64,000 nucleotides of DNA from Halomonas aestuarii. Its GTDB lineage: Bacteria; Pseudomonadota; Gammaproteobacteria; Pseudomonadales; Halomonadaceae. This document shows, in pieces, positions 47,398 to 56,111 of the stretch (position 1 is its first letter; every line of letters begins with the position of its first letter). The stretch lies in the NCBI RefSeq assembly GCF_001886615.1, contig NZ_CP018139.1, positions 3,224,001 through 3,288,000 on the forward strand, read 5' to 3'. The notes under the pieces were generated by a model. That model was not told where the DNA came from and made no database searches. It was given only the letters and a program-made list of their open reading frames with translations. Position numbers and translations under genes: made by a program.

Positions 47398-49227
47398 ATG
47401 ACCCAGGCGTCCCTGCAGCAGTTCTACATCCCGGAAGAGCAGTCGATCTACCTGCTCAGCCACGACGACGCCCGCAAGCTGAAGGCCTGGGTGTCGCTGT
47501 GTCAGGCCCAGTTGGAGCAGCTGGGCTACCGGAACATCGAGCTGATCGGCAAGGGCGCCTATGGGTTCGTGTTTGCCGGGTTCACCGGCCTCGGCGAGGA
47601 GTACGTCTTCAAGTTCACCCGCGTCAACCTGCCCCAACACCTGCAGGACCGCCTCGAGGAGGAGGCCTTCATGCTGGAGCAGGTCGACCATCCACGGGTG
47701 CCGAAGCTCATCGTCTTCCAGCGGGTCCGCAGCCAGTCGATCCTGGTGATGCAGCGGGCGCCGGGCTTCAACCTGGAGGAGGTGTCGCTCCACGAGGGGC
47801 GCCTGTCGCCGCGCCTGGTGGTGCGCATCGCCGATCAGCTGGCCGACATCCTGCGTACCCTGCGCCGGGAGAGCGGGCCGGCCGGCAAGCCGGTGGTGCA
47901 TGGCGATATCAAGCCCTCCAACCTGGTCTTCGATGAAGCCCATGAGACCATCGCCCTGATCGACTGGGGCTCCTCGGTGTTCGCCCAGCTCGATGCCAAC
48001 CAGCAGTTCGTGGCGACCAGCGTCATGGAGCTGATGTCGGACAACCTCCAGCAGACCAATGCCCGCCTGGGCGACGTCTACTTCATCGGCGAGGATCAGC
48101 TCAACGGTGCCCTGTCCTCGCCGCGCTTCGACGAGCAGGGGGCGGCCGCCACCCTCTATGCGCTGGCCTCGGCCCAGTCCTGCCGCTTCGGCCACCGGGC
48201 CATCCCCGCCACCTCCCTGGGACTGCCCATGGAATTCTCGAGGATGCTCGACGGCATGCTCGACCCCGACCCGCGTATCCGCCTGCGGGCCGGCGATCAC
48301 TTCATACGCGAGATGCCGAGGCTCGGTCGCCTGGTGATGCTCGACCTGCCCACCCCCGAGGAGGCGCCGCTGGTGCCGGTCTGGAGCCGGCCGGTCGGGC
48401 GGGAGATCGACACCGTCGTCTACAGCTCGCGGAAGGCCTTCCTGCGTGAGGAGGACGGTCGCGAGACCCTCAACGACGTCAACGACGTCCAGCTCGATCG
48501 CTACTACAAGAACTTCATGCAGAACATGGGCGAAACCGAGAAGGCCTTCCTGGCCTCGGTCAGCCGGCTGGGCAAGTATCCGGTCGTCGGCGGGCTGGCG
48601 GTGCGCTGGGAGGCCGAGGGGGTGTACATCGACACCTCGCTCAACCTCCACGACCCCGGTCGCCGGGAGGCCTTCATCGCCGCGGTCAACAACATGGTGA
48701 CCCTGGCCCGGGCGATCCATCGCCGAGGCATCTTCAAGAGCTGCCTGTTCAATGCCCGCGACACCCTCCACCTGGATCGGGAGAGCGTCGAGCGGCCCTT
48801 CGAGGTCACCCCCGGCATGCGGCTGCACTACGAGGTCAGCGCGGTGCCTGAGTTGGAGGACCGCTCGCGTCTGCACAGCTACTTCGAGGATGGCCCGGAC
48901 CCCGAGGAGTTCCTGGTGCTGCCGGAGGCGATCATCACCTCCCTGGAGGCCCTCAACGAGATCCACCACACCGGCATGATCATCTTCGAGGCGTTGCCCG
49001 AGCACCTGAAGATCCACAGCCACTACCGGCTGCTGGACCCTTCCCGGGAAGCGGAGTTTCGCCGCCGGCTCGTGGACATCCTGGACGCGGTGGGGCTCAT
49101 CGAGGGGCTCGGGGTCTCGGGCTTCATGAAGATGCCCTACAAGGACACCCGCTTCTTCGCCCATATCGAACGCCAGCCCGAGCGCTTCTACCCCCGTGAC
49201 CCGCGGGCGGCGCTGCGCAATGGCTAG
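47398..49227 (+). CDS. Eukaryote-like protein kinase domain protein
   Basis: 609 residues. The first ~330 residues are a protein kinase fold: Gly-rich loop IGKGAYGFVFAGF (~50-62), likely VAIK-equivalent lysine in YVFKFTR (~70), catalytic loop VVHGDIKPSNLVF (166-178, with D and N), and the metal motif as IDWGSSV (188-194; DWG instead of DFG, Asp189). The remaining ~280 residues are unrecognised, with no membrane segment or signal. It starts 17 nt after the E2 stop, so it is probably in the same transcript. Regulation of the dehydrogenase by phosphorylation, in parallel to BCKDH kinase in mitochondria (a different fold), is a hypothesis. Some kinase-fold proteins are small-molecule kinases, and that remains possible. 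Confidence 0.75.
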   Translation: MTQASLQQFYIPEEQSIYLLSHDDARKLKAWVSLCQAQLEQLGYRNIELIGKGAYGFVFAGFTGLGEEYVFKFTRVNLPQHLQDRLEEEAFMLEQVDHPRVPKLIVFQRVRSQSILVMQRAPGFNLEEVSLHEGRLSPRLVVRIADQLADILRTLRRESGPAGKPVVHGDIKPSNLVFDEAHETIALIDWGSSVFAQLDANQQFVATSVMELMSDNLQQTNARLGDVYFIGEDQLNGALSSPRFDEQGAAATLYALASAQSCRFGHRAIPATSLGLPMEFSRMLDGMLDPDPRIRLRAGDHFIREMPRLGRLVMLDLPTPEEAPLVPVWSRPVGREIDTVVYSSRKAFLREEDGRETLNDVNDVQLDRYYKNFMQNMGETEKAFLASVSRLGKYPVVGGLAVRWEAEGVYIDTSLNLHDPGRREAFIAAVNNMVTLARAIHRRGIFKSCLFNARDTLHLDRESVERPFEVTPGMRLHYEVSAVPELEDRSRLHSYFEDGPDPEEFLVLPEAIITSLEALNEIHHTGMIIFEALPEHLKIHSHYRLLDPSREAEFRRRLVDILDAVGLIEGLGVSGFMKMPYKDTRFFAHIERQPERFYPRDPRAALRNG

Positions 49228-49443
49228 CGCCGTGGCGTGGGCCAGGGACCAAGGGCAGGGCAGGGCATCCGGACCTGTCGTGCCCGGGCCCGATGCGATA
49301 GCCTGTGGCAATCCCCCGACCCGATGGGCCCACGCCGAGGCTATCGCCATGAACCTCCCTGCCATGTCAGCCGATGCTGCTCGCCGTCAGCCCCTCGGGC
49401 GCCCCGGCCGTCGTGTGGCCACCCCCTCGGTCTCGCCGCGTCC

Positions 49444-50268
49444 ATGCTGAGCGTCCTGCTGGCCAAGCTGATCGCCACCGCGCTGGTGGTTGTCGGGGTG
49501 TCGATCTCGGTGGGCAAGCTGGGTCCGCGCCTGGGCGGCATCCTGGCCGGCACGCCCATCGTGCTGGGCCCCGGCTACTTCTTCATGCTGCAGGAACGGC
49601 CTGCCGACTTCATCGAGGTGGCGGCACTCTCCACCCTGCATGCGCTGGTGGCCACGCTGCTGTTCAGCCTCTGCTTCGTGGCCACCGCCCAGCGCATGGG
49701 GGCGTTGGCCAGCCTGGGGCTGGCCACGCTGTGCTGGATTCCCGCGGCGCTGCTGTTCACGCTGCTGCCGGGCGGTGTCTGGCTGGCGCTGCTGCTCTAT
49801 GCCGGCGTGCTGCTGGTGGCGGAGGTCGCCAAGCGGGCCCTCAGGCTGAACCAGCCCGTGATCACGGCGACCTCGGGATGGCTCGACCTGGTGCTGCGAG
49901 GCCTGCTGGCGGGTGTGCTGGTGAGCGTCGCGACTACCCTGGCCGCCCGCTCCGGCCCGCTGCTCTCGGGGATGCTGGTGGGCTTTCCGGTCGGTCTGTT
50001 CACCATCGGCTGGACCCTGCATCAGCGCTACGGACACGACGTGGCACGTGCCACCGTGGGGGCCGCCCAGCAGGGCATGCTGAGCCTGGTGGCCTTTGCC
50101 CTCGTCACCGCGCTCCTGGCGAGCGTCACGCCGCCAATGGTCACCTTCCTGCTGTCGCTCGCGGCCTCGATTGGCGTGAGTGCAATGCTATTCCTGCACA
50201 GTCAGCGGCGAGTGCGCAGGACCCTGGCGAGGTGCGCGCACGCCGAGCCTACCCTGCGCGAGCCATAG
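49444..50268 (+). CDS. Multi-helix membrane protein with internal Gly/Pro repeat
   Basis: About 274 residues, highly hydrophobic with roughly eight to nine helices. Two related loops stand out: GPRLGGILAGTPIVLGPGYFF (~22-42, an internal motif G-P-x-L-x-G-x-L-x-G-x-P) and SGPLLSGMLVGFPVGLFTIG (~176-195), suggesting an ancient duplication; GlpM-type proteins show a similar motif, but I cannot assign a family. Location is the inner membrane. ATG 49444 is used because the hydrophobic fold starts there; the open frame reaches 49237 but is basic and low-complexity. The 216-nt gap before it has no clear gene. Confidence 0.6.
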   Translation: MLSVLLAKLIATALVVVGVSISVGKLGPRLGGILAGTPIVLGPGYFFMLQERPADFIEVAALSTLHALVATLLFSLCFVATAQRMGALASLGLATLCWIPAALLFTLLPGGVWLALLLYAGVLLVAEVAKRALRLNQPVITATSGWLDLVLRGLLAGVLVSVATTLAARSGPLLSGMLVGFPVGLFTIGWTLHQRYGHDVARATVGAAQQGMLSLVAFALVTALLASVTPPMVTFLLSLAASIGVSAMLFLHSQRRVRRTLARCAHAEPTLREP

Positions 50269-50377
50269 CCCCTGCACGGGGGCCAGCTCGCGGCCGTCTG
50301 CCCGGCAAGCGCGAGGCCGGGACAGGGTCCGTTGCCCTCTTGCCACCGGCTCACGCCACGCCGCTCGAACGCCCCTC

Positions 50378-50422
50378 GTGCCAATGACCGTAATGCCAGT
50401 GACCCTCGTGCCAATGACCCTA
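50378..50422. repeat. 15-bp tandem repeats before the old-yellow-enzyme gene
   Basis: Three imperfect copies: GTGCCAATGACCGTA (50378-50392), ATGCCAGTGACCCTC (50393-50407) and GTGCCAATGACCCTA (50408-50422), then a partial GCGCCAACCCTC. They lie 30-74 bp before the ATG at 50452. The unit length (multiple of 3) means copy changes would not shift any frame reading through; they may affect promoter spacing. Confidence 0.7.
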
Positions 50423-50451
50423 GCGCCAACCCTCAACAGGAGGCAGACCCC

Positions 50452-51648
50452 ATGTCCGACCGTCCCGACGCGGGCAGCCACGATGCCGCGACGCGCTCCC
50501 CCCAGCAGGAGACCCTCGTCGACTCCCGTTCCGGCGGAGAGAATGCTCGCCGCATCCTGCGCCGCGACCCCAACCCCCACCTGTTCCGTCCGGTGCAGTT
50601 CCGATCGGTCAAGGCGCGCAATCGCATCATGCTGTCGCCAATGTGCCAGTACTCCGGCCATGACGGGCTCTCCAATGACTGGCACTTCGTGCACCTGGGG
50701 GCGCGAGCCACCGGCGGCGCCGGCTGGGTATTCACCGAGGCGGTACACGTCGAGCCTAGGGGCAGGATCACGCCCCACTGTCTGGGATTGTGGAACAATG
50801 AGCAGCGTGACCGGCTCGCGCGCATCGCGGCGTTCGTCGAGCAGCAGGGTGCGGTGCCGGGCATCCAGCTCGGGCATGCGGGCCGCAAGGCCTCCGTGGG
50901 GCGCCCCTGGGAGGGCTCGCACCCCCTGCGTCCGGAGCAGGGGGGCTGGGATGACCTGGTCTCGGCGTCCGCGCTGCCCTATGCCAGGGGCTGGCAGGTG
51001 CCCGCCGCCATGACCCCGTCCCAGATCGATGCCTCGCTGGAGAGTCTCAAGGCGAGCACCCGGCGGGCCCGGGAAGCTGGGTTCAAGGCCCTGGAACTGC
51101 ATGGTGCCCATGGCTACCTGATTCACCAGTTCCTGTCGCCCCTGAGCAACCGGCGTGAGGATGCCTATGGCGGCTCGTTCGAACACCGCATTCGCTTCCT
51201 GCTCGAATCGATCGGGGTGGTGCGGGAGGAGTGGCCCGACGAGCTGCCGCTGTTTCTGCGGCTCTCCTGCACCGACTGGGTGGAGGGCGGCTGGACACTC
51301 GACGATAGCGTGCACCTCGCGGCGCGGCTGCGCCAGCAGGGACAGGTCGATCTGATCGACTGCTCCTCCGGTGGTAACGACCCACGCCAGCAGATACCGA
51401 TCCACCCCGGGTACCAGATCCCGCTCGCCCAGAGGGTGCGTCAGGAGTCCGGCATGGCCACCGGCGCGGTGGGCCTGATCCACAGCCCGGACCTCGCCGA
51501 GGCGGTGATTGCCAATGGCCAGGCCGACCTGGTGGTGCTGGGGCGTGCGCTGCTGGCCGATCCGGCGTGGCCGCTGCGCGCCGCCGCCATGCTCAAGGCA
51601 GAGAATGTCGCATGGCCGCCACAGTATGAACGGTCGAACATCTTCTGA
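50452..51648 (+). CDS. NADH:flavin oxidoreductase, old yellow enzyme family (YqjM-like)
   Basis: 398 residues. FMN-dependent ene-reductase with a TIM barrel: LFRPVQFRSVKARNRIML (~44-61), the thermophilic-like OYE cysteine in SPMCQYSGHDG (~62-72), QLGHAGRKAS (~142), and the catalytic His pair in LELHGAHGYLIHQFLSP (~216-232). Late blocks include VLGRALLADPAW (~363). It reduces activated C=C bonds with NAD(P)H. About 40 N-terminal residues (SDRPDAGSHDAATRSPQQ onward) precede the barrel and have no counterpart in YqjM. ATG 50452 has CAGGAGG upstream. It is convergent with the MarR-like gene, 3 nt apart. Confidence 0.88.
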   Translation: MSDRPDAGSHDAATRSPQQETLVDSRSGGENARRILRRDPNPHLFRPVQFRSVKARNRIMLSPMCQYSGHDGLSNDWHFVHLGARATGGAGWVFTEAVHVEPRGRITPHCLGLWNNEQRDRLARIAAFVEQQGAVPGIQLGHAGRKASVGRPWEGSHPLRPEQGGWDDLVSASALPYARGWQVPAAMTPSQIDASLESLKASTRRAREAGFKALELHGAHGYLIHQFLSPLSNRREDAYGGSFEHRIRFLLESIGVVREEWPDELPLFLRLSCTDWVEGGWTLDDSVHLAARLRQQGQVDLIDCSSGGNDPRQQIPIHPGYQIPLAQRVRQESGMATGAVGLIHSPDLAEAVIANGQADLVVLGRALLADPAWPLRAAAMLKAENVAWPPQYERSNIF

Positions 51649-51651
51649 GCG

Positions 51652-52170
51652 TTACAGTGAGGCGGCGGAGCGTGCGGCCTGGTCGTAGAGCCCTGACATG
51701 GCCCGCAGCATGCCGGCCAGCCGGCTCATCTCCTCGTGCTCGATACCCATGGAGGCCAGCGAGTCGACCAGGCAGGCCTCGCGGATCTCGGCATAGCGCC
51801 CGCAGCATTCGCGGCCGAGCTCGGTGGTGCGAAAGAAGGTCTCCTTGCCTTGCTTCTCGCCCATCACCAGCTTGAGCCGTGCCAGCTTCTTCAGCGCATA
51901 GGTCACCGTATGGGTGTCCTCCACGTTGAGCACCAGGCAGATGTCGGCCTGGCGCTTGGCCCGTTCCCGGTGGTTGACGCTGTGCAGGACCAGCACATCG
52001 AGGCTGCCGAGCTCCGGATAGCCGCTGGCCGTGATGCAGCGCACCATCCAGCGCTCGAAGGCATGGCTGGCGATGATCAGCCCGAACTCGAACTCCGAGA
52101 GCTCATGGCCGCTGCGGGACAGGTGCTCGGACGAGACGATGGGCCCGCGGGGTGTCCGTACGTGGGTCAC
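51652..52170 (-). CDS. MarR-type winged-helix transcriptional regulator
   Basis: 172 residues on the minus strand. The central segment resembles a winged helix-turn-helix of the MarR superfamily: GSLDVLVLHSVNHRERAKRQADICLVLNV... (about 55-82) with VTYALKKLARLKLV (recognition helix and following strand, ~89-102) and an alpha-helical C-terminal dimerisation region. The LELGRECC helix is Cys-rich, and may be redox-sensitive (speculative). It starts just upstream of the TRAP genes on the same strand order: its start is 18 nt after the end of the large permease gene, so it is the last gene of the TRAP operon and probably regulates it. Confidence 0.65.
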   Translation of the reverse strand: MTHVRTPRGPIVSSEHLSRSGHELSEFEFGLIIASHAFERWMVRCITASGYPELGSLDVLVLHSVNHRERAKRQADICLVLNVEDTHTVTYALKKLARLKLVMGEKQGKETFFRTTELGRECCGRYAEIREACLVDSLASMGIEHEEMSRLAGMLRAMSGLYDQAARSAASL

Positions 52171-52188
52171 GGGGTGCTCCTTGCTCGA

Positions 52189-53484
52189 TCAATTGCCCAT
52201 GGCCTGGGGCAGGTAGGTGACGATCTGTGGAAAGAGGGTGATCAGGACGACACCCAGCAGCATCAGGCCGAAGAAGGGCAGCGCGGCCCTGGCGATATGC
52301 AGGATGTTTCGCCCGGTCATGCCCTGCAGCACGAAGAGATTGAAGCCTACCGGCGGGGTGATCTGCGACATCTCCACCACGATCACCAGAAAGATGCCGA
52401 ACCAGATCAGGTCGATGCCGGCGGCCTCCACCATCGGCAGCATGATCGAGGTGGTCAGCACCACCACCGAGATGCCGTCCAGGAAGCAGCCCAGCAGGAT
52501 GAAGAAGACCGTCAGCACGGCCAGCAGCATGAAGGGCGACAGGCCCAGGGTGCCGATCCAGGCGGCGAGTTCCCGCGGCAGTCCGGTGAAGCCCATGGCG
52601 GCGGTGAGGAAGGAGGCGCCGGCGAGGATGAAGGCGATCATGGTCGAGGTCCTGACCGCACCCATGAGCGCCTCCATGAAGATGCCGCGGCTCATGGCGC
52701 CCTGCAGTTTCGCCAGCAGCAGCGAGAGCACCACCCCCACGGCGGCGGCCTCGGTGGGAGAGGCTATGCCGGCATAGATGGAGCCGATAACCCCGACGAT
52801 CAGTCCCACTAGCGGAAGCAGACGTCGGGACGCCCGCAGCTTTCCCGTGAAGCTGATCGGAGCATCGGCCGGCGGCACCTTGTCGGGATAGCGCCAGGAC
52901 CACAGCATCAGATAGCCGATGAACAGGGTGATCAGCAACACGCCCGGCAGTACGCCGGCCATGAACAGCCGCGCGATGGACTGTTCGGTGGCCACCGCAT
53001 AGACGATCAGGATGATCGAGGGGGGAATCAGCAGGCCCAGCGTGGCGGAGCCCGCCAGGGTGCCGATTACCAGCGTCTCGTCATAACCGCGTCGGGTCAG
53101 TTCGGGGATCGACATCTTGCCCATGGTGGCGCAGGTGGCCGCGGAGGAGCCGGAAACGGCGGCGAACAGGCCGCAGCCCACCACGTTGGTGTGCAGCAGC
53201 CGCCCCGGAATGCGCTGCATCCAGGGGGAGAGGCCGCTGAACATGTCCTCGGCGAGTCGCGAGCGGAACAGGATCTCGCCCATCCAGATGAACATCGGCA
53301 GGGCCGTCAGCTCCCAGCTGTGGCTGGCGCTCCAGATATCCGAGGCCATCACATCGCCGGTCGGGACGGAGCTGAACTGGCTGATGGCGATCCAGGCCAG
53401 TCCCATCAGCGAAAAGGCCACCCAGACGCCGCTGCCGAGCAGCAGCAGCAGGGCGACCAGCAATACGGTCATCATCACGAGCAT
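52189..53484 (-). CDS. dctM: TRAP transporter large permease subunit (DctM)
   Basis: 431 residues, the usual DctM length, with about 12 membrane helices. Family blocks: GDVMASDIWSASHSWELTALPMFIWMGEILF at ~42-72 (split by Trp-rich turns), GRLLHTNVVGCGLFAAVSGSS (~94-114) and TLGLLIPPSIILIVYAVATEQS (~149-170). It drives Na+-dependent uptake of an organic acid with the small permease and the binding protein. Genes are transcribed binding protein, small permease, large permease (dctPQM order on the minus strand), with 15 nt to the small-permease stop. Confidence 0.92.
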   Translation of the reverse strand: MLVMMTVLLVALLLLLGSGVWVAFSLMGLAWIAISQFSSVPTGDVMASDIWSASHSWELTALPMFIWMGEILFRSRLAEDMFSGLSPWMQRIPGRLLHTNVVGCGLFAAVSGSSAATCATMGKMSIPELTRRGYDETLVIGTLAGSATLGLLIPPSIILIVYAVATEQSIARLFMAGVLPGVLLITLFIGYLMLWSWRYPDKVPPADAPISFTGKLRASRRLLPLVGLIVGVIGSIYAGIASPTEAAAVGVVLSLLLAKLQGAMSRGIFMEALMGAVRTSTMIAFILAGASFLTAAMGFTGLPRELAAWIGTLGLSPFMLLAVLTVFFILLGCFLDGISVVVLTTSIMLPMVEAAGIDLIWFGIFLVIVVEMSQITPPVGFNLFVLQGMTGRNILHIARAALPFFGLMLLGVVLITLFPQIVTYLPQAMGN

Positions 53485-53499
53485 GGGACATCTCCGTGC

Positions 53500-54051
53500 T
53501 TATTCGTGGTCGCCATCGTCGACCTGGAAGGTCGCGGGCCGTGTCAGGGCAGTGGCGAGGGTGGAGGCCCAGGCCTCGAGCAGCGCCAGGCAGAACAGGC
53601 CGGTCCCGGCCAGCATGGCGCTCTGGGGGATCCAGAGCGGGATCGGCACGAGCCCGTAGGAGGTCTCGTTGAAGGCGATCGTGTCGGCGAGCAGGCGATA
53701 TTCGTAGAAGGCCAGATAACAGCAGAGCAGGAGGGCCAGGCTCAGGCACCACACCTCGATGAAGACCCGAACCCTGGCAGGCAGATGGCCGATCAGCAGG
53801 GTCACGCGAATGTGGCCGCCATGGACGAAGGTGTAGGCCAGCCCCAGGAAGCTGGCGCCCACCAGCAGGAAGCCTGAGATCTCGGCCAGGCCCGGGATGG
53901 TCAATCCGAGGCTGTTGATGCCCAACTGTTCGGCGGCCATGTCGGCCAGCCGACCGAGGATCTGGGCGGTGATCAGGGTGCAGATCAAGACCAGGCACAG
54001 GGCCGCACCATAGGCCCCGAGGTCATAGAGCGGGCGGAGTCGGAATCGCAT
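53500..54051 (-). CDS. dctQ: TRAP transporter small permease subunit (DctQ)
   Basis: 183 residues with four hydrophobic segments (ALCLVLICTLITAQILGRL ~16-34, FLLVGASFLGLAYTFVHGG ~61-79, WCLSLALLLCCYLAFYEY ~100, and one near 140), the DctQ layout. The conserved GGHIRVTLL (~78-86) follows the second helix, a strong family mark. It links the binding protein to the large permease. It lies 75 nt after the binding-protein stop and 15 nt before dctM. Confidence 0.9.
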   Translation of the reverse strand: MRFRLRPLYDLGAYGAALCLVLICTLITAQILGRLADMAAEQLGINSLGLTIPGLAEISGFLLVGASFLGLAYTFVHGGHIRVTLLIGHLPARVRVFIEVWCLSLALLLCCYLAFYEYRLLADTIAFNETSYGLVPIPLWIPQSAMLAGTGLFCLALLEAWASTLATALTRPATFQVDDGDHE

Positions 54052-54126
54052 GGGAGGTACCTAAGCGAGGGAGGGGGAGAGCGCCGGCGGGGCCGGCGCG
54101 TCTCGCTCGGGGAGTGGGGCGACGTC

Positions 54127-55128
54127 TTACTGGGCGTTGCGGTATTTCTCGAGAATCTCCTGGCCCTGCTCGCCGGCGCGACCGGCCCACTCCTCGGTCA
54201 TCGTGCTGCCGATCTTCTCCAGTGCCTCGGCCAGTTCCGGGGTGGGCTCGCTGACCACGATGCCGTTCTCCTCGAGGGTCGCCAGAGCGTCCTGGGTCTC
54301 CTGGCGGCTGATGTCCCAACCGCGCTGCTCGGCTGCCTTGGCCGACTCCAGCACCGCCTGCTGGGACGTTTCATCCAGGCGCGAGAAGGCCTTCTCGCTG
54401 ACGATCACCATGTTCTTGGGCAGCCACAGCTGGGCGTGGTTGAAGTGGCTCAGGAAGTCCCAGGCCTTGCTGTTGGCGCCTGTGGTCGGGGAGGTGACCA
54501 TGGCATCGACGCGTCCGGTGCTGAAGGCGGTCGGGATGTCCGGGTTGTTGACCTGTGTCGGCACAGCGTTGGCGAGGCTCGCCAGGCGCTCGCTGGAGCT
54601 GTTGTAGACGCGCATCTTCGAATTGCGCAGGTCCTCGATGCTGGTGACTTCCTGCTGGGTGTAGATGCCCTGAGGCGGCCAGGGAACGGCGAACAGCAGG
54701 CGCAGTCCCTGCTTCTCGAGCTCCTCGCCGATGATCTCCCGGGAGGCCTCCCACAGGGTCCAGGCATCCTCGTAGTTGGCGGCCAGGTAGGGTACCGAAT
54801 CGACCTCGAAGATCGCGTTCTCGTTGGCCAGTCGCGACATGATCAGCTCGCCGATGGGCACGATGCCGCGGCGGACCGAGTTCTTGATCTCGGCGTGGCC
54901 GATTAGCGACCCGTTGGAGTGCACGGTGATGTCCAGCTCGCCGTCGGTGGCCTCGCGCACGTCATCGGCGAATTCGCGGATGTTGACGGTATGGAAGGTC
55001 CGGTCGCCGTAGGGTGTCGGCATGTCCCACTCGGTGGCGGCCTGGGCGCTGCTGCCGAGGGTGGCTAGGCTGATACCGATGGCCAGGGCCGATGTCAGGG
55101 GGAGAAGGGCGGGAAGACGGGCAGTCAT
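54127..55128 (-). CDS. dctP: TRAP transporter substrate-binding protein (DctP family)
   Basis: 333 residues. N-terminal signal peptide with hydrophobic ALLPLTSALAIGISLATLG and cleavage near SAQA-AT (~30). The mature protein shows DctP features: FADDVREATDGELDITVHSNGSL (~53-75, cut into two blocks), the GIVPIGELI region, and the carboxylate-binding RVYNSSSERLASLANAVPTQV (~173-192) with the conserved Arg. It would bind an organic acid in the periplasm. The Arg suggests a carboxylate ligand; context with pxpA makes 5-oxoproline a candidate (inference). It begins a three-gene transport operon. Confidence 0.9.
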   Translation of the reverse strand: MTARLPALLPLTSALAIGISLATLGSSAQAATEWDMPTPYGDRTFHTVNIREFADDVREATDGELDITVHSNGSLIGHAEIKNSVRRGIVPIGELIMSRLANENAIFEVDSVPYLAANYEDAWTLWEASREIIGEELEKQGLRLLFAVPWPPQGIYTQQEVTSIEDLRNSKMRVYNSSSERLASLANAVPTQVNNPDIPTAFSTGRVDAMVTSPTTGANSKAWDFLSHFNHAQLWLPKNMVIVSEKAFSRLDETSQQAVLESAKAAEQRGWDISRQETQDALATLEENGIVVSEPTPELAEALEKIGSTMTEEWAGRAGEQGQEILEKYRNAQ

Positions 55129-55220
55129 GGGGGATTCCTCACGTTTCGGTGTCTTGTTATCGGTCGGTTCGAGACGGCAGCGCGTCGCGCCGTGGTCCGG
55201 GCAACGAACCGCAGTGGATG

Positions 55221-55249
55221 ATTCTAGCGGGTACCGAGGGGAGGGTCAG
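55221..55249 (-). promoter_or_regulatory. Sigma-70 promoter of the TRAP operon (minus strand)
   Basis: On the minus strand, -35 CTGACC (55249-55244) and -10 TAGAAT (55226-55221), exact 17-bp spacer, 93 bp before the dctP start. Both hexamers are near consensus. Confidence 0.65.
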
Positions 55250-55267
55250 GCATCAGACTAATGTATA

Positions 55268-55298
55268 GTCAACGATGTATTATCGGTAAAACGTTGAC
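55268..55298. promoter_or_regulatory. Inverted repeat in the TRAP/pxpA divergent region
   Basis: GTCAACG (55268-55274) and CGTTGAC (55292-55298) are perfect inverted halves 17 bp apart in an AT-rich stretch. The right half overlaps a TTGACA hexamer (55294-55299). It lies about 40 bp before the pxpA ATG and outside the TRAP promoter, the place expected for a regulator of one or both directions. Confidence 0.5.
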
Positions 55299-55336
55299 AT
55301 TTTATCTTCACAAACTGAGTTCTGGAGAACCGCAAC

Positions 55337-56092
55337 ATGAAGACGCTGCTGCTCAATGCCGACATGGGCGAGAGTTTCGGTCCCTGGGTCATGGGACTGG
55401 ACCATGAGGTGATGCCCCATGTGGATCTGGCCAACGTAGCCTGCGGCTTCCATGCCTCCGATCCCGACGTGATCCGCATGACCGTGAGGCTGGCCAGCCG
55501 CCATGGCGTCACCGTGGGGGCGCATCCCGCCTATCCGGACATGGTGGGGTTCGGGCGTCGTTCGATGGCCTGTTCGGCCGATGAGGTCGAGAACCTGGTG
55601 CTCTACCAGGTCGGGGCCCTGGCCGGTATCTGTCGCGCCGAGGGCCTGGAGATCGGCTACGTCAAGCCGCATGGGGCGCTCTACCACGACATGATGCGGG
55701 AACCGGAGGTGCTCGACGCGGTGATGCGCGCCCTGGTCGCCTATGACGCCCGGTTGCCGCTGATGGTGATGGCCACCCGGGACCCCTCCGCGACCCGGGC
55801 ACTGGCCGAGCGGCACGGCATCACCCTGTGGTTCGAGGCGTTTGCCGATCGGGCCTACGACGCCGAGGGCCGGCTGGTGTCGCGGCGCGAACTGGGAGCG
55901 GTGCACCACGACACCGAGGTGATCGTTGACCAGGCGCGGCGCATCGCCCGCGGCGAGCCGCTGACCGCCAGCGACGGCAGCGACCTGGTGCTGGCCGCCG
56001 ACACCCTCTGCGTGCACGGCGACAATCCCGAGTCGATCGCCGCCGTCAAGGCGATTCGTGAGGCACTTAACGATCTCGCCAGCGCCTCGTGA
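55337..56092 (+). CDS. pxpA: 5-oxoprolinase subunit A (LamB/YcsF family)
   Basis: 251 residues (usual ~250). PxpA acts with PxpB and PxpC to open 5-oxoproline (pyroglutamate) to glutamate using ATP. Family blocks are clear: [13 protein letters not shown] (5-17), [19 protein letters not shown] (~34-52), [19 protein letters not shown] (~59-77), [12 protein letters not shown] (~112) and [17 protein letters not shown] near the C terminus. Unusually, no pxpB or pxpC is adjacent; they must be elsewhere or absent, in which case the substrate may differ. Divergent from the TRAP operon, suggesting the transporter feeds this catabolic step. Confidence 0.88.
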   Translation: MKTLLLNADMGESFGPWVMGLDHEVMPHVDLANVACGFHASDPDVIRMTVRLASRHGVTVGAHPAYPDMVGFGRRSMACSADEVENLVLYQVGALAGICRAEGLEIGYVKPHGALYHDMMREPEVLDAVMRALVAYDARLPLMVMATRDPSATRALAERHGITLWFEAFADRAYDAEGRLVSRRELGAVHHDTEVIVDQARRIARGEPLTASDGSDLVLAADTLCVHGDNPESIAAVKAIREALNDLASAS

Positions 56093-56111
56093 GGGAAGGA
56101 GGGCTTCACCC

